From: Avena insularis
Taxonomy: Eukaryota; Streptophyta; Magnoliopsida; Poales; Poaceae
Length of the DNA: 64,000 nucleotides
Direction: 5' to 3'
NCBI GenBank assembly: GCA_023614405.1
Contig: CM042688.1
Span: forward strand, 74,324,253 to 74,388,252
The translations under genes and the position numbers were made by a program. Numbering within the stretch: the first letter of the stretch is position 1; each line of letters opens with the position of its first letter. The notes below the pieces were generated by a model. That model was not told the origin of the DNA. It did not search any database and saw nothing but the letters and a program-made list of their open reading frames with translations. Of the stretch, positions 23,205 to 34,167 are shown one piece after another.

Positions 23205-25964
23205 ACATCCCCAAGCTTAAATCCTTCTCGTCCTCGAGTAGGTAAGTGATAAAAAGAATAATTTTTGAGGTGACATGCACCATCAAAGACTTGATCAAAG
23301 TATTTGCAAAACATTCAAAGCTGGGATCATAGTACTTCAATCATAACATGAAAGACAAAGTTCTAGCAATAAGCAAAGAAACTATGATGCAACATGAAAA
23401 GGCACAAACAAAAGATTCATGAATAACATGCTTTGCAAGATGTTTGTTTGTTTCACATTAAGAAAACATGGCATAATAGTATTCAGCTTGTCCCTCAATA
23501 GAGTAGCAAATATAAATGCATAGGACACCTTCAAAGTTCATAAGAGTGACTAGATACAATAGTTTAAAACAAGCAATATCAAGTTATGCATCAATCAACT
23601 AGTCTTGGGACAATGCACATAGAACTAAGAATGGCCACTATGCTCTCAAAGTAGGTGCATAAAGATAGAAGGTGGAGACTCAATATAATGGTGGAAGAAA
23701 GGCCTTTTGTAAAAGGAAGTAGGGATTCAAGTCTCATAAAGAGCTTCCAAAAATTATGGTACTTAAAGCTTTCAGTTCTCATTGCCCCTATCATAAGCAT
23801 CTTGAAGTGATTAAGGTTAAAGTGAACAAACTATGGTGTACATGCTTGACGAAGTATAAGTCGGAAATCTCATGTCCCTTGTATACGAGGGCCGGTCCTC
23901 ATGCTACTCAAGTTTAGTCACCGGTAAGTTCTTGTCATTGTAAGTACATGTGTATCATTGAGAACCGCCAACAGGGTACCCCTTGCCCGATGATACGGAA
24001 GAATCCCCATATCAAAATGACAAGGCAAGCAGACAACGAGCATCTCAGCATTCTTCTTATTTACCATGGGAATATGGTGCTTTTTTCTCTCTTTCCTCTT
24101 TTCATAGTATCTCTTTTTTCTCTTTTTTCTCAATATAGGACTCTTTTTTTTATAAGAAGAATGCTTCATAGACAGCTCATTATGGTTACACTGCAGGTTT
24201 CCACCATGTCAGCATGGATTAGACCAGCGGCCCAGGCATTTCTCTAACACATATACATAACTCCATGGACTTACAAGCTCCCCTTTCATTTCACACCGAT
24301 GACATTCATATACAAAAGAGCATGATATCAACTAGGTACAAGTACCAAGTGCAATGTTGAAAGCGTTCCCCATGTAAGCATGGTTCTTCTAATTCCCAAC
24401 AAATAAGTGCAAGCATATACAACATAGAAGACGCAATGGTTCAAGTTTATTAAGGGCAAGTAAAGTAAAGTGTGCCATCAAGTTCGTGAGATCTTTAATC
24501 ACTAGTTTTCTCATAACAAGTGGAAGGTAAACAAAAGCATGAATATACTTGGAATAGCATAAGCTAGTATGTAGGTATGGTGGACTCTTTGGAATAACTT
24601 GGTTTAGGGAGTTGGATGCATGAGTGGAACTCATACTTTGTTGTGGAGGCTAGCAAAAGACTGGGAGCGACAAACTAAGAGAGCAATAATGGCCATAATC
24701 ATGCAGAGCGACAAAACATCATTGATCAAAGCATAAAGTGATACTACAAGTTGAAAACTAAAGTATCATAAAGGATATGGTGACTTGAGATAGTCATAAC
24801 ATGGTGTGAGCATGCGCCAAGTCAACCCAAATAAAGCATCAAAGGAGAATACCACTATACTATGCTTTAATATGCTAAAACAACGCATGATTCATCCAAG
24901 GCACACTAAGCTATCTCGATTGTTTATAAAAAGTCATGCTACAACAAAGAATACTAAGCATAAAGCCAAAACAATATCAAGCATGGCATGACAAAGCATA
25001 GCCACTGTCAAAAACGAGCTCTTTTTACCACATAAGCATGAACTTTCCTACTCTTTTCGAAACCAAACCAAACTATTTGCAAACCAATGTATGAAAGAGG
25101 GGGTCCAACCAATTTATTCAGAAAACGAAGCAAACCAAATCAAACGAAAACCAAAACAAAAACGAAAAAGAAGACGCTCCAAGAAAAACACAATTGTGCA
25201 TGAAACAATAAAAATGAAGTGTTTGGAAGAAACCTGGAATTTTTATTGATGAAGAAGGGGATGCCTTGGGCATCCCCAAGCTTTGATGCTTGTACTTCTT
25301 GGATATTTCTTAGGGTGACACGCGTGGCATCCCCAAGCTTGACCTTTAGTCCATCCTTCATCTCATTACGCATTCCTTCCATACACCTGAAATTTTTCCT
25401 TCATACAAAACTTCACACAATCTCATTAGCAACATTAGTGCACTTAAGATAAATAAGTCTTAAGGTTCAGTTCTAACACCAAATAAACTTCCATTAGAAC
25501 ACTAGATACTGTAGCACTTCCCTAAAAAAGCTCAATTCCCCAAAAGAACTCAAGAAGGAACCAACAAGAAGCAAATGCAGAAAATGGCAGAAATCTGTCA
25601 AAACAGACCAGCAGGTAAAGACGAATTTTTTCGAAGATCTTCTGTTACTCAAATAAAAAAGTGTTGAGCTAACGAAAGTTAGATAACAACCTGGGTCAGA
25701 AGCACAAAAAATTACAGCTCAATCCGACATACAGATCTTTCTCACGAATTTTTACGGTGAAGCACAAGAATCTGTTTCGGGACAACAACTTTCCCAATCA
25801 TTACTTCACTCTCATTAGAGGTTACTCTTGGCACAAAAAGCAAATAAAAAGGATAAGGAGCGGTTATTACTGAAGTAATAACTTCCAAGACTCTTGGGTT
25901 ATCTCCCAACAAGTACTTTTCTTTAACGCCTTTAAGTTAGGCATGGAAATTTGAGAAGATGCTC
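23205..25964 (-). other. Non-coding 3' internal region of element D
   Basis: AT-rich, no long frame that survives comparison. It is homologous, in reverse, to 54434-57143 and 58721-60608, so it is a family-specific non-coding block. The polypurine tract AAGCTTGGGGATGT (minus strand) abuts the left LTR. A conserved GGGGATGCC/GGCATCCCC hairpin occurs near 25257-25277, and a second GGGGATGCC lies near 25330. Confidence 0.75.
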
Positions 25965-26570
25965 TCATAGGAAATATGAATTGAAGTAAAAGAGAGCATC
26001 AAGAAGCAAATTCAAAACATATTTAAGTCTAAACCACTTCCTATGCATAGGAATCTTGTATGAAAATAAATGCACAAAGAACAAAGTAACAGGCATAGGA
26101 AGATAAAAGAAAAGTAACTTCAAAACTTTTAGCACATAGAGAGGTGTTTCATTACCATAAAAACTTCTACAACCATATTTTCCTCTCTCATAATAATTTT
26201 CAGTAGCCTCATGAATAAACTCAACAATACAACTATCACATAAGGCATGCTTTTCATGATCTACAAGCACTAGAGCTTTATTATAAGCATTTTCAAAAGA
26301 ATCCTCGGGAACATAACATTCACCCTCCTTTGAAAAGCATGGGGGACAATCAAATAATGTAAGGGATAAAGAGTTACTCTCATTAGAAGGTAGGCATGGG
26401 TAGATCCATTCTTCCTCCTTTTGTCCATTACTCTCCTCCTCTTTTTCATCTAATGAGCTTTCATGTTCAACAATTTCTTCTTCCATGGAGGTTCTAGCAG
26501 GCGGTGGTTCATCTATTACCTTAGCAGGCATAATGCTGTTCCCAAATAGGAAACTGAGTGAGCTATCCAT
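25965..26570 (-). CDS. Small uncharacterised ORF of element D (201 residues)
   Basis: The only substantial frame of the element, starting MDSSLSFLFG about 240 bases after the PBS. The first half is acidic (runs of Glu) with a CPPC motif near residue 75. The second half has YYERGKYG, LYVLKVLKLLFFYLP (hydrophobic, possibly membrane-associated) and MHRKWFRLK. The same C-terminal 110 residues recur in the 236-residue ORF of element E (60609-61319), including YYERGK and MHRKW. I do not recognise a family. It may be a remnant of gag, as its position after the PBS suggests. Confidence 0.55.
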   Translation of the reverse strand: MDSSLSFLFGNSIMPAKVIDEPPPARTSMEEEIVEHESSLDEKEEESNGQKEEEWIYPCLPSNESNSLSLTLFDCPPCFSKEGECYVPEDSFENAYNKALVLVDHEKHALCDSCIVEFIHEATENYYERGKYGCRSFYGNETPLYVLKVLKLLFFYLPMPVTLFFVHLFSYKIPMHRKWFRLKYVLNLLLDALFYFNSYFL

Positions 26571-26819
26571 AATGAAATAGTGATTGGAGCAGAGCTAGTC
26601 ATAAAGGCAACTTAAGAAAGGAACTAATTTTTTTTGTGTTTTTCAAATAAGAAAGCAAACAAGTAAAACTATTTTTTTGTGTTTTTGAAGAACAAAACAA
26701 GCAAACAAAGAAAAAAGAAACTAAGCAAAACAAAAACAACAAAGTAAAGAGATTGGTTATGAGGGACTCCCCTTGTGAAGATGTCTTTGAATCCCCGGCA
26801 ACGGTGCCAAAAAAATGCT
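26571..26819 (-). other. Leader of element D with primer-binding site
   Basis: The PBS is on the minus strand at 26792-26809 (TGGCACCGTTGCCGGGGA), a close relative of TGGCGCCGTTGCCGGGGA used by many cereal Gypsy elements. About ten A/T-rich bases separate it from the LTR end, more than usual. The rest is a T-rich leader on the minus strand. Confidence 0.8.
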
Positions 26820-28412
26820 TGATGGCTCAATGCACGGCGCCTAGAAAAATGCTTGATGGAGGTGTTGATGTAGAGCTTGTTGGGAACCCCAAGAGGAAGG
26901 TATGATGAGCACAGCAGCAAGTTTCCCTCAGTTATGAAACCAAGGTTTAATCGAACCAGTAGGAGCAAGGAAACACCTCAAAGGTGTTACTAGCTGAGCT
27001 TTGGCGAGCGCACTACGGTGCTAGTAGCAACGGAGACCCTGCACAACCACAGAACTTTGTCCCCAACTTGCAATGAGGTTGTCAATCTCACCGTGTTTTG
27101 CGGAAAACAAAGGATTAAACGTATCGAATGGAAAGAAGTAAAAGTTTGCAGAAAGTAAACACAAAGCAGTAAACAGTTGTAGATTGTATGTAAAGTAAAA
27201 GGACCGGGATCCATAGTTCACTAGAGGTGGCTCTCCTTAGATAGATAACATGCTGGGTAAACAAATTACAGTGGGGCAATTGACAAACACCGAGAAAGCA
27301 ATACATGTATGAATTACAAATAGCATCTCAATATCCATCGGATCCCCGCAAACACAACATGTATGAATTACAAATAGATGATCTTGATCATGAACGGAGC
27401 TCACAAGATCTAAACATGAAAGCACAAAGGAGGAGAAACCAGCCATCTAGTTACTACATGGATCCGTAGTCCAAGGATGAACTACTCACGCATCACACCG
27501 GAGGCTTGCATGGTGATGAAGAAGGCCTCCAAGGTGAATTCCCCTCTTCGGCAGGGTGCCGGGAAGAGCTTCAGATCCCTCCCGATCTAGGGATGGAGAT
27601 GACGGCGACTACAGACTCTTTCGTGGATTTTTGATCGGGCACTTAGGGTTTTCGTCTCGAGGGCAATATATAGGCGGAAGAAGAGGCCGAGGGGGTGCCG
27701 GGAGCCACCACACCACCCCCTGGCGCGGGCCAGGCCTAGCCGCGCGGCCAGGTGGTGTGGCTGGCCCCTGGCCCCTCTCCGTCTCGTATTCTGGCACTTG
27801 ATCCCTTCCAGAAAAATAGGCACTTTGGATTTTGTCCCTCCTCATCATGGGAATCAGCAATGGTGATGGATATGGTGGTGGAGATCGATGGAGATGGCTC
27901 CGGTGGCACTTCACTATCCCGGCAGGGTGCCGGAACAGAGACTTTCTGTCCCCAGAATCTCCCCTTTGGTGGCGGCGGCGCTGCGGAACTTTTCGTGGCT
28001 GGAGGCTTGATGATTTAGGGTTTTGGTATCGGGAGGCTCTTCTATGCGAAGGAGGCAAGGTCGGTGGAGTGCCAGAGGGCCCACACCACTTGGTGGCGCG
28101 ACCAGAGCTAGCTCGCGCCACCACATGGTGTGGCCAGGCCCTGGCCCTCCTCCGTCTCTGCTTCGGGCTCCGTGAGTCTTCCGGTAAAATAGGCACTTTG
28201 GCTTTTGTCCCGTCCAATTCCGAGAATATTCATTTTCCGACTTTCTTGGAACCAACAACAGCAGAAAACAGGCAGCTGGCACTGTGGCTCTTGTTAATAG
28301 GTTAGTCCAAGAAATCATATGAAAAGTACTCCAAAGTTGGAACAAAACACAAGAAAGTAGATAAAACCAAGCATGGAACATCAAAAATTATAGATACATT
28401 TGCAATGTATCA
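26820..28412 (-). repeat. 5' LTR of element D (chimeric)
   Basis: Shares both ends with the left LTR but differs in structure. It lacks about 420 bases near 27306 and has gained about 360 bases at 27836-28200 resembling the LTR of element E (62376-62750). The result is two GTCTC...AAAATAGGCACTTTGG blocks in a row. TATATA near 27665 on the minus strand. Confidence 0.88.
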
Positions 28413-28417
28413 AGCAA

Positions 28418-29167
28418 CAGCCAAAAGAATTGTTGAGGATGTCATAATCCAATACGGTTATCCGCATAACATTATTACGGACAAGGGAGTAATTTTTTAT
28501 GGGAGAGCTTGCCGAATTCTGCGATGAACAAAATATCCGGCTTGACATTGCGTCAGTCGCACATCCACAGGCTAATGGACAAGTCAAAATAGCAAATGGT
28601 TTAATCCTGCAAGGCATAAAACCAAGACTCGAAGCGCCACTACGTCGTGCTGCAAGGGCTTGGGTAGAGGAATTACGCTCTGTGATATGGAGCTGGAGAA
28701 CAATTCCGAACAGGTCAACCGAATACACACCCTTCTTCTTGGTCTATGGTGCAGAAGTAGTTCTTCCTAGTGATTTGATTCACACTTCTCCTCACGTTGC
28801 TACGTATATTAAAGAGGATGCCGAAATTTCTTGACAAAATGATCTCGATTTAATCGAAGAAGTGCACGTCGTTGCTGAGATGAGATCAACAATCTATCAG
28901 CAGAAGTTACGCAAGTAGCATAGCTAGAGAGTCAGAAATCGGTCTTTCAATAAGGGTGACTTGGTTCTCCGGCTTGTGCAGAAAAAAAAGCACAAACTTT
29001 CCCCAGTATGGGAAGGTCCCTTTTTAGTTATCCGAGTATTGCATAATGGTTCTTACTATCTAACTGATATGCGGCCAGTCAAAGAAAGACCTGCTACTAA
29101 AAAGAGAAAGAGAGCTGGAGGCAGTACAGACCCGAAAGAATTAGACAGACCGTGGAATATTGCTTAG
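28418..29167 (+). pseudogene. Integrase of element B, 3' part
   Basis: Resumes with ATAKRIVEDVII. A lost base in the DNGSNF region shifts the frame near 28483. NGQVKIANGL shows the catalytic Glu changed to Lys (GAA to AAA type). Stops lie near 28834 (CGA to TGA), 28918 and 28925. The C-terminal module KLSPVWEGPFLVIRVL and basic tail KKRKRAGG are intact, ending at a TAG. Confidence 0.88.
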
Positions 29168-29745
29168 CTACATACCTTTTATTCTTAAATTATCTTTCTT
29201 TGTAATCATATATGTGTACATGTTCAATGAGAAAGAAAGTGTTGGTTACCTCAAATTTTTTCTGAGAAGTTTTTTACCATATTATTTCCGAATGATCATG
29301 TCATAGTCGAAAATCCCAGAGTACTTGAAAGTACTCTATGCTCATGTTTATTCTAGTTAGGATTTCCAATTCTAAAAATTATACCTTCGGGTATAAATCT
29401 AAATTTTCTAGTTTGTACTTTGGTTATTTATCTGATTGCCAGATGTGGGCATTTTCCGAGTAGTGAATTGTTGGTACTGGAAGCCGGTTCTGTTTCTGAG
29501 TTTAAACTGGTTTAGCAATTGAGCACCGTTGCTCGGCAGAGATTCCGTGTGGAAAGTTTGCCGGCTCACGAAAGGGACGAGGCAGAAAGCCAAATAAATA
29601 AGTGTGCATGTAAACATTTCAGGCATGATAAATATAAAGCCAAAAGTGCTAAATAGAAGTAGAAAATCTTAGCACTAGCAAAAGTATTATAGTACTTATT
29701 TACAACCCAAATTGTTTTCAGTATAACACAATGTTTTCTGGTGCT
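29168..29745. other. Non-coding spacer between pol and antisense gene, element B
   Basis: Homologous to 7801-8375 and 41273-41850. The polyadenylation motif seen in A and C reads GAGAAAGAAAG here. No gene. Confidence 0.55.
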
Positions 29746-32700
29746 CTATGATGCAGGGGAAGGGAAGGAGCAGCCGGCTCACTAGAGACATCATCCTCGC
29801 CCCGATATCTTTCCGAGACGTTAAAATCCGATACAGTTTGTTCATCGTCGGAAATTTCACCAGTTTCTTCGGCGGGCGGAGGAGGCGTCTCTACTCGAGT
29901 AAAGAAAGGAGTGTTGTAGCTGTCAGATCAGCTATGTGACATCCATATCCGGCACAGGAGTCCATAATATCCTTGATATCTTTCTCCTGACTGTCTTCAT
30001 CCATAGTCGAATACCCTCTGGTCACTTGCCAGATCTCCATGTTTCCGTGGTAGCTCATGACCATGGTGAGAGCGTTCTATGCGGCAGTACGTGCGTAGGA
30101 CATGTTCCAGTCCTGGATGAGCTAGGGCATCTCCTTGTCTTTGTCTCGCACCTCAAAGCCAGACATTTTGTCCATGTCCGGCACCTTGAGTACTTTGCCA
30201 ATATCCTCCAAAGATTGGCGGAAATCGTGAAGTAAATCACCGACTTGTGTAAGCCGGCTAATGCGAGACTCGGTGGAGGAGGAATCCAGTAAGTTCAGAG
30301 GACCTGCGCATAAAATGCAAAGGTTAGAAAATATGTACGAATTCCAAGAATTGGAAAAGCAGAAAGTAAGAAGGTAGGAAACATACCAAAGATGACATCG
30401 TCAACTTTGGTCTTCTCTTTCCTAAGGCTCCAGAGTTCAGCTCGGAGTGCCTCATGATGCCCTTCTCTCTGAATAGCTCAATACTGAGATTCGAGATTTT
30501 CTTATCCTGGAGAACGATCTTATGATCGCGCTCTTTGGTGGCCATGGAGGAGGATTCAAGAACTTGAGCAATGCTATTCTCATGATCCGCTTTGAGCTTA
30601 TCTAGCTATCGACGTAAGTCGGTGTTCTCCACCTCCAGGGACTTCAGATTCTCGACTTCTTCAATCATAGCACATGATTGTTTGACCAGTGCTATAAGTA
30701 ACAGACAATAGTTGAGTATGAAATTCAACTATGAAACCAAAAAAGAGCAAGGGTAAGGCCTGGAATGTTTACCTTCAGCCTCATCCCTTGACACCTTTAA
30801 CTGAGCATTTTCAAGCCGGAGAGTTGTGATCTCTCTCCGCTTGTTGGAGATATTCCTCAACAATTCCTGGTTATATGAATTAACTTTCTGTAAGTCAGAA
30901 TACCCAAGGTCAAAAGTCTACTAAAGACTCGGGCTAATATTTTTACTAATATCAGCACGAGCCTTGGGGGCTACACTAGTTCGTTCTTTGGCATCCTATG
31001 AAAGCATAAATTCTGGATCATACATCCAACTTCATGCTTGGGGGCTAGAGGATATGACATAAAGTAAAGTAAAAAAGTGAGTTGGAATTCCGACTTACAT
31101 GTTGTTCATGAGTGAGTTTGCTCAAACTCATGTTCACCTCAGTGGTAACCTTCTCGGTGAGGGTTAGTGGGATCACTGGTGGTGGCGGAAGCTCACCGGT
31201 TCTCAGTCTCTCATCACGAAGACGGACTTGTTCAAGAAGTTCGGAGTACTTGACGTCCTCTGCTTCTTGTGCTTCTTCTTCAGCAGTGATAGTCTGGCTT
31301 TCCAGGCATTGCTGGGCTAGTCGTTGGATCTCTTCTGCAGATTTCCGAGAAAGGCCAAGTTTGGAAAGACCCGGATTGCTGAGAAGGTTTCTGCCGAGGG
31401 ATCATTACCTATTGAGGGTTCACCCTTATCAAAACCTGAGTCACCCATGGTGACGTCAGTTTGCGACCCAAGGATCGCTGGCTCTGCTGGTTGAGACTGA
31501 TCTACCGCAACAGGCGGAGATGGAGTAATCTCCGACGGTGCGGAAGGCTGTGGGGCAGGAGTCGGAGGCACTATGGCAGGAGAAGTCAATTTCAATTTTG
31601 ACTGGCACAGGGGCTTCGACGAGCCTCCTTTCCCCTTGCCTTTGGAGAGCTTTCTAGCTCTGAAGAGGTAAATGAAAATTGTTACACTTTCAGAAAAAAT
31701 AATAGATTTAATACAAATACCTTGTGAGGAAAGTTACATGTTCACAACGGGCACCTCCTTTGTGCCGATAGACACTGTCGGAGCCTTACGCTTTCGAGTA
31801 TGTGCGTCTGGTAGTGGAACCAACTCTCCATCATCTTGAGATAACTCAGGAGGATATCCCTCGATAGGAGCAAGCTCCGACTCGGGGAGGTCAGCAAGCT
31901 GAAAAGGAAAAAAGGTATCTCAGTATTGCAAAACAATGTATAAGGTGGACACATAATTCGAGTTACTGCTGGAAAACTTACTGGTGTCACAGGATCGTCA
32001 GCCGTGTGCATAACTAAGGACAAGTCCGGAATTTTCCTCTCGACCCACTCCTTGACCAGCTACTTGATTTGGCACTCATAGTCCTTTTTCGAGTAGGCCG
32101 TGGGGCAGATTCGAAGAGAATCTGTCTTGCTCTTGGTGATGGAGTGCATACGCCAGTCTCCATGGTGTTGAAGAGGCTGAATCTGGCATGCCAGCCAGCA
32201 GTGCACTAGGTCGGATCCTTTCAGATCCTTGTGCTTCATCAGATATTCGATCCGCCTTGCAAGAAGCAGATCATTCGTGAGAGCCGAAGCATCCGCATCC
32301 CAGGATTCTTGAGGCGTGGCGGCGCCGTCGACGAAAGCTGGCAATGCAGTAGCTTTGCCGGGAGCCGGTCTGTCCTTACGGTAAAAGGATGTGGATGGCC
32401 ACTTTTTCACCGACTCGCTAGACTTAATCCTAGGATAGACGTGTTCTCTCCTAACAGAAAAGCTAAGTGTTTAGGTAATGTAGGGATTACCGGCCATGAT
32501 GGAATTTCTCCGGGTTCCAAAGTAGAGCCGGAAAAGAAGATGACTCGGCCTAATGCCGACCCCTCGCACAAAGAAGCATAAGAACTCATCTCTAAAATAG
32601 AGTTCGGGGGGAGATGGTGGAGTTGAACTCCGTAGTATTCTATGACCTCAGAATATAAGTCTGAGGGTGGAAAGCTCAAACCTCTGTCGAGGTGGGTGCC

Positions 32701-32910
32701 GAAATACACCCGCTCGTGGGCCTTGGGGTTGGGGATGGTTTCTCCATAACCGCTCCGCCAGTCGCCGGTGGGAAGGAGTCCTTCGTTCTGCACGAGGCGG
32801 ATCTTGGCGTCATCAAGGACGCACGAGATCTAGACCCCACGAAAACTTTCTTTCTCCACCGATGCCGTTGCTGCCACCATCGCTGCTGCAGAAGATGAGG
32901 CTTCAGCCAT
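29746..32910 (-). pseudogene. Antisense gene of element B, six predicted exons
   Basis: Exons by homology with A: 32910-31982, 31898-31738, 31659-31099, 30887-30774, 30691-30387, 30303-29746. Splice dinucleotides are kept at every boundary. The start is MAEASSSAAAM, followed by an in-frame TAG before ISCVLDDAKI. The domain is visible as VYFGTHLDRGLSFPPS and LHHLPPNSILEMSSY, but LGIRPSLTLFRYYF has been lost in an internal indel. Later stops and a lost base near the C-terminus make it a pseudogene. Intron lengths are close to those of A and C. Confidence 0.72.
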
Positions 32911-33045
32911 CTTGTGGGCTCCGGTGACCTGAGAGGGGCGTCGCGGTTGGAGTTGGGGAGACAGAGGAACTCTGGTTCGTGGGAAGCGTCGGGAGGAAGG
33001 AAGGAGCGCAAGTACTGGTGAAGAAGATGGGGAAGAATCCTAACC

Positions 33046-33054
33046 ACTTATATC
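33046..33054 (-). promoter_or_regulatory. Probable TATA box of the antisense gene, element B
   Basis: The minus strand reads GGATATAAG about 140 bases upstream of the antisense ATG, at the position equivalent to 11684-11691. Confidence 0.55.
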
Positions 33055-33466
33055 CTCCAGCTGCACCAAGATTCGTGTAAACGCAATAGTGAAACATGCC
33101 ACGCATCATGGAAGGATCTGGGTAACCTCCTCACGAGGATTACGCCGCCTCGATCTCCACGCACACATTAAAACGATGCCTCGGTTCCGCGCGAAGCGGA
33201 CCCACCAATGGTCATGGTGTCAGGAATGTCTGGCAGGGACATGACTTGACCTTGACTGGTGTCAGGTTACGTCAGAGACCAAGTTCCGGCTTAGTTTGAA
33301 TTTCAAGCTAGAAATCTGAATAACGTATTAATGGGTCCGACTCGTTTTTAGACTCGAATCCTATCCTTTCTTTTGAAGTTTTAGGAACCCTTCAAGACTC
33401 TGCAAGCCGAAGATCAAGCTAGGCGATGATGAAATCCGACTCTAGATCTTGGAGGCTTCCGGGGGC
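33055..33466. other. Conserved non-coding upstream region and polypurine tract, element B
   Basis: Homologous to 11692-12101. CCGGGGGC at 33459-33466 abuts the LTR. No coding sequence. Confidence 0.5.
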
Positions 33467-33989
33467 TGTTTTGGGGATATACTTTCTGGGTATCCTCACA
33501 GTTCCTCACTGACCAGGGTGGCCCACTTCGGGTTAGAGATTTGCTTCATGGGCAGCCTAGTCAGGGAGAAGATACGGAGTCCAGTCCGTCTACAGGAAGG
33601 CCCAGAAGGCTTACCTATATAGGCCCATAGTGTTACTTGTAGTTCAAGATGTACTCTGTAACCGACTCTTAGTCGTAGCCGGATAGATCTCTCTTGTAAA
33701 CCCTAGGTCGGATATCTATATAAGCTGTCCTAGGGAGAGCATTTAGGGCACCTACCACCAGACAATAGTCTACAATCTTAACTCACAAAGGCAAAACCCT
33801 TGTAACCCATATTCCGGCTCCGCCATATTACTGGATTGCTAGCAGGAGTAGGATCCGTCCAAAGCCGGCGGATCCGAATCTGGGTAAACTTGTGTGCTCA
33901 CCATCCCGGAACACCGTACATCTCACACCCCTCTCTTCCACACGCCTCGAGGACACCCTCATGGCGTAGTTGTCATCAATCCGACGATA
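33467..33989 (+). repeat. Central LTR shared by elements B and C
   Basis: It has a polypurine tract on its left and a PBS on its right, so it is at once the 3' LTR of B and the 5' LTR of C. The start is TGTTTTGGGGATAT and the end GACGATA, both one or two bases off the family ends. TATATAAG at 33717-33724. The U5 ATG at 33961 is followed by a TAG. Confidence 0.93.
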
Positions 33990-33991
33990 GT

Positions 33992-34009
33992 TAGCGCCCA
34001 CCGTGGGGA
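33992..34009 (+). other. Primer-binding site, element C
   Basis: TAGCGCCCACCGTGGGGA, two bases off the consensus, starting two bases after the central LTR. Confidence 0.75.
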
Positions 34010-34167
34010 ATGTGAGCTTCAGATGTGCGTTTCGAGCAGAATCTGCAAGAATCGGAATCGGCGGGACTATCACCGTCGGTCGCATCCTCTATGCCAGCGA
34101 TGTCCCTCTCATCGTTCTCGACGAGACCTGGATTCTAGCTAGGGAGGTCGTGACTTCCTACACCATC

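Larger units (their letters stand above)
21599..28412 (-). mobile_element. Non-autonomous Athila-like Gypsy element D, inserted in the integrase of B
   Basis: TG...CA ends and a perfect five-base duplication define the borders. The minus-strand PBS lies inside the right LTR and the polypurine tract inside the left LTR, so the element reads right to left. The internal part is only about 3.6 kb and holds one small ORF; no protease, RT or integrase is visible, so it would depend on enzymes from another element. The arrangement recalls Triticeae non-autonomous Athila-type families such as Sabrina, but I cannot name it with certainty. Confidence 0.88.
14648..33989 (+). mobile_element. Tat-lineage Gypsy element B
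   Basis: Same gene order as A: LTR, PBS, gag, protease, RT, RNase H, second RNase H, integrase, antisense gene, LTR. Element D is inserted in the integrase. Without D it is about 12.5 kb. It is the most decayed of the three copies, with more stops than A or C in pol. Confidence 0.92.

Noticed and set aside
23948..24247. Possible membrane protein frame in the internal region of D
   Set aside because: Driven by a T-rich run (TTTTTTCTCTTT). It has no counterpart in the homologous regions near 56150-56400.
27609..28305. Long frames on both strands in the right LTR of D
   Set aside because: GC-rich LTR sequence with few stops. The frames cross the chimeric boundary and are absent from the other LTR.
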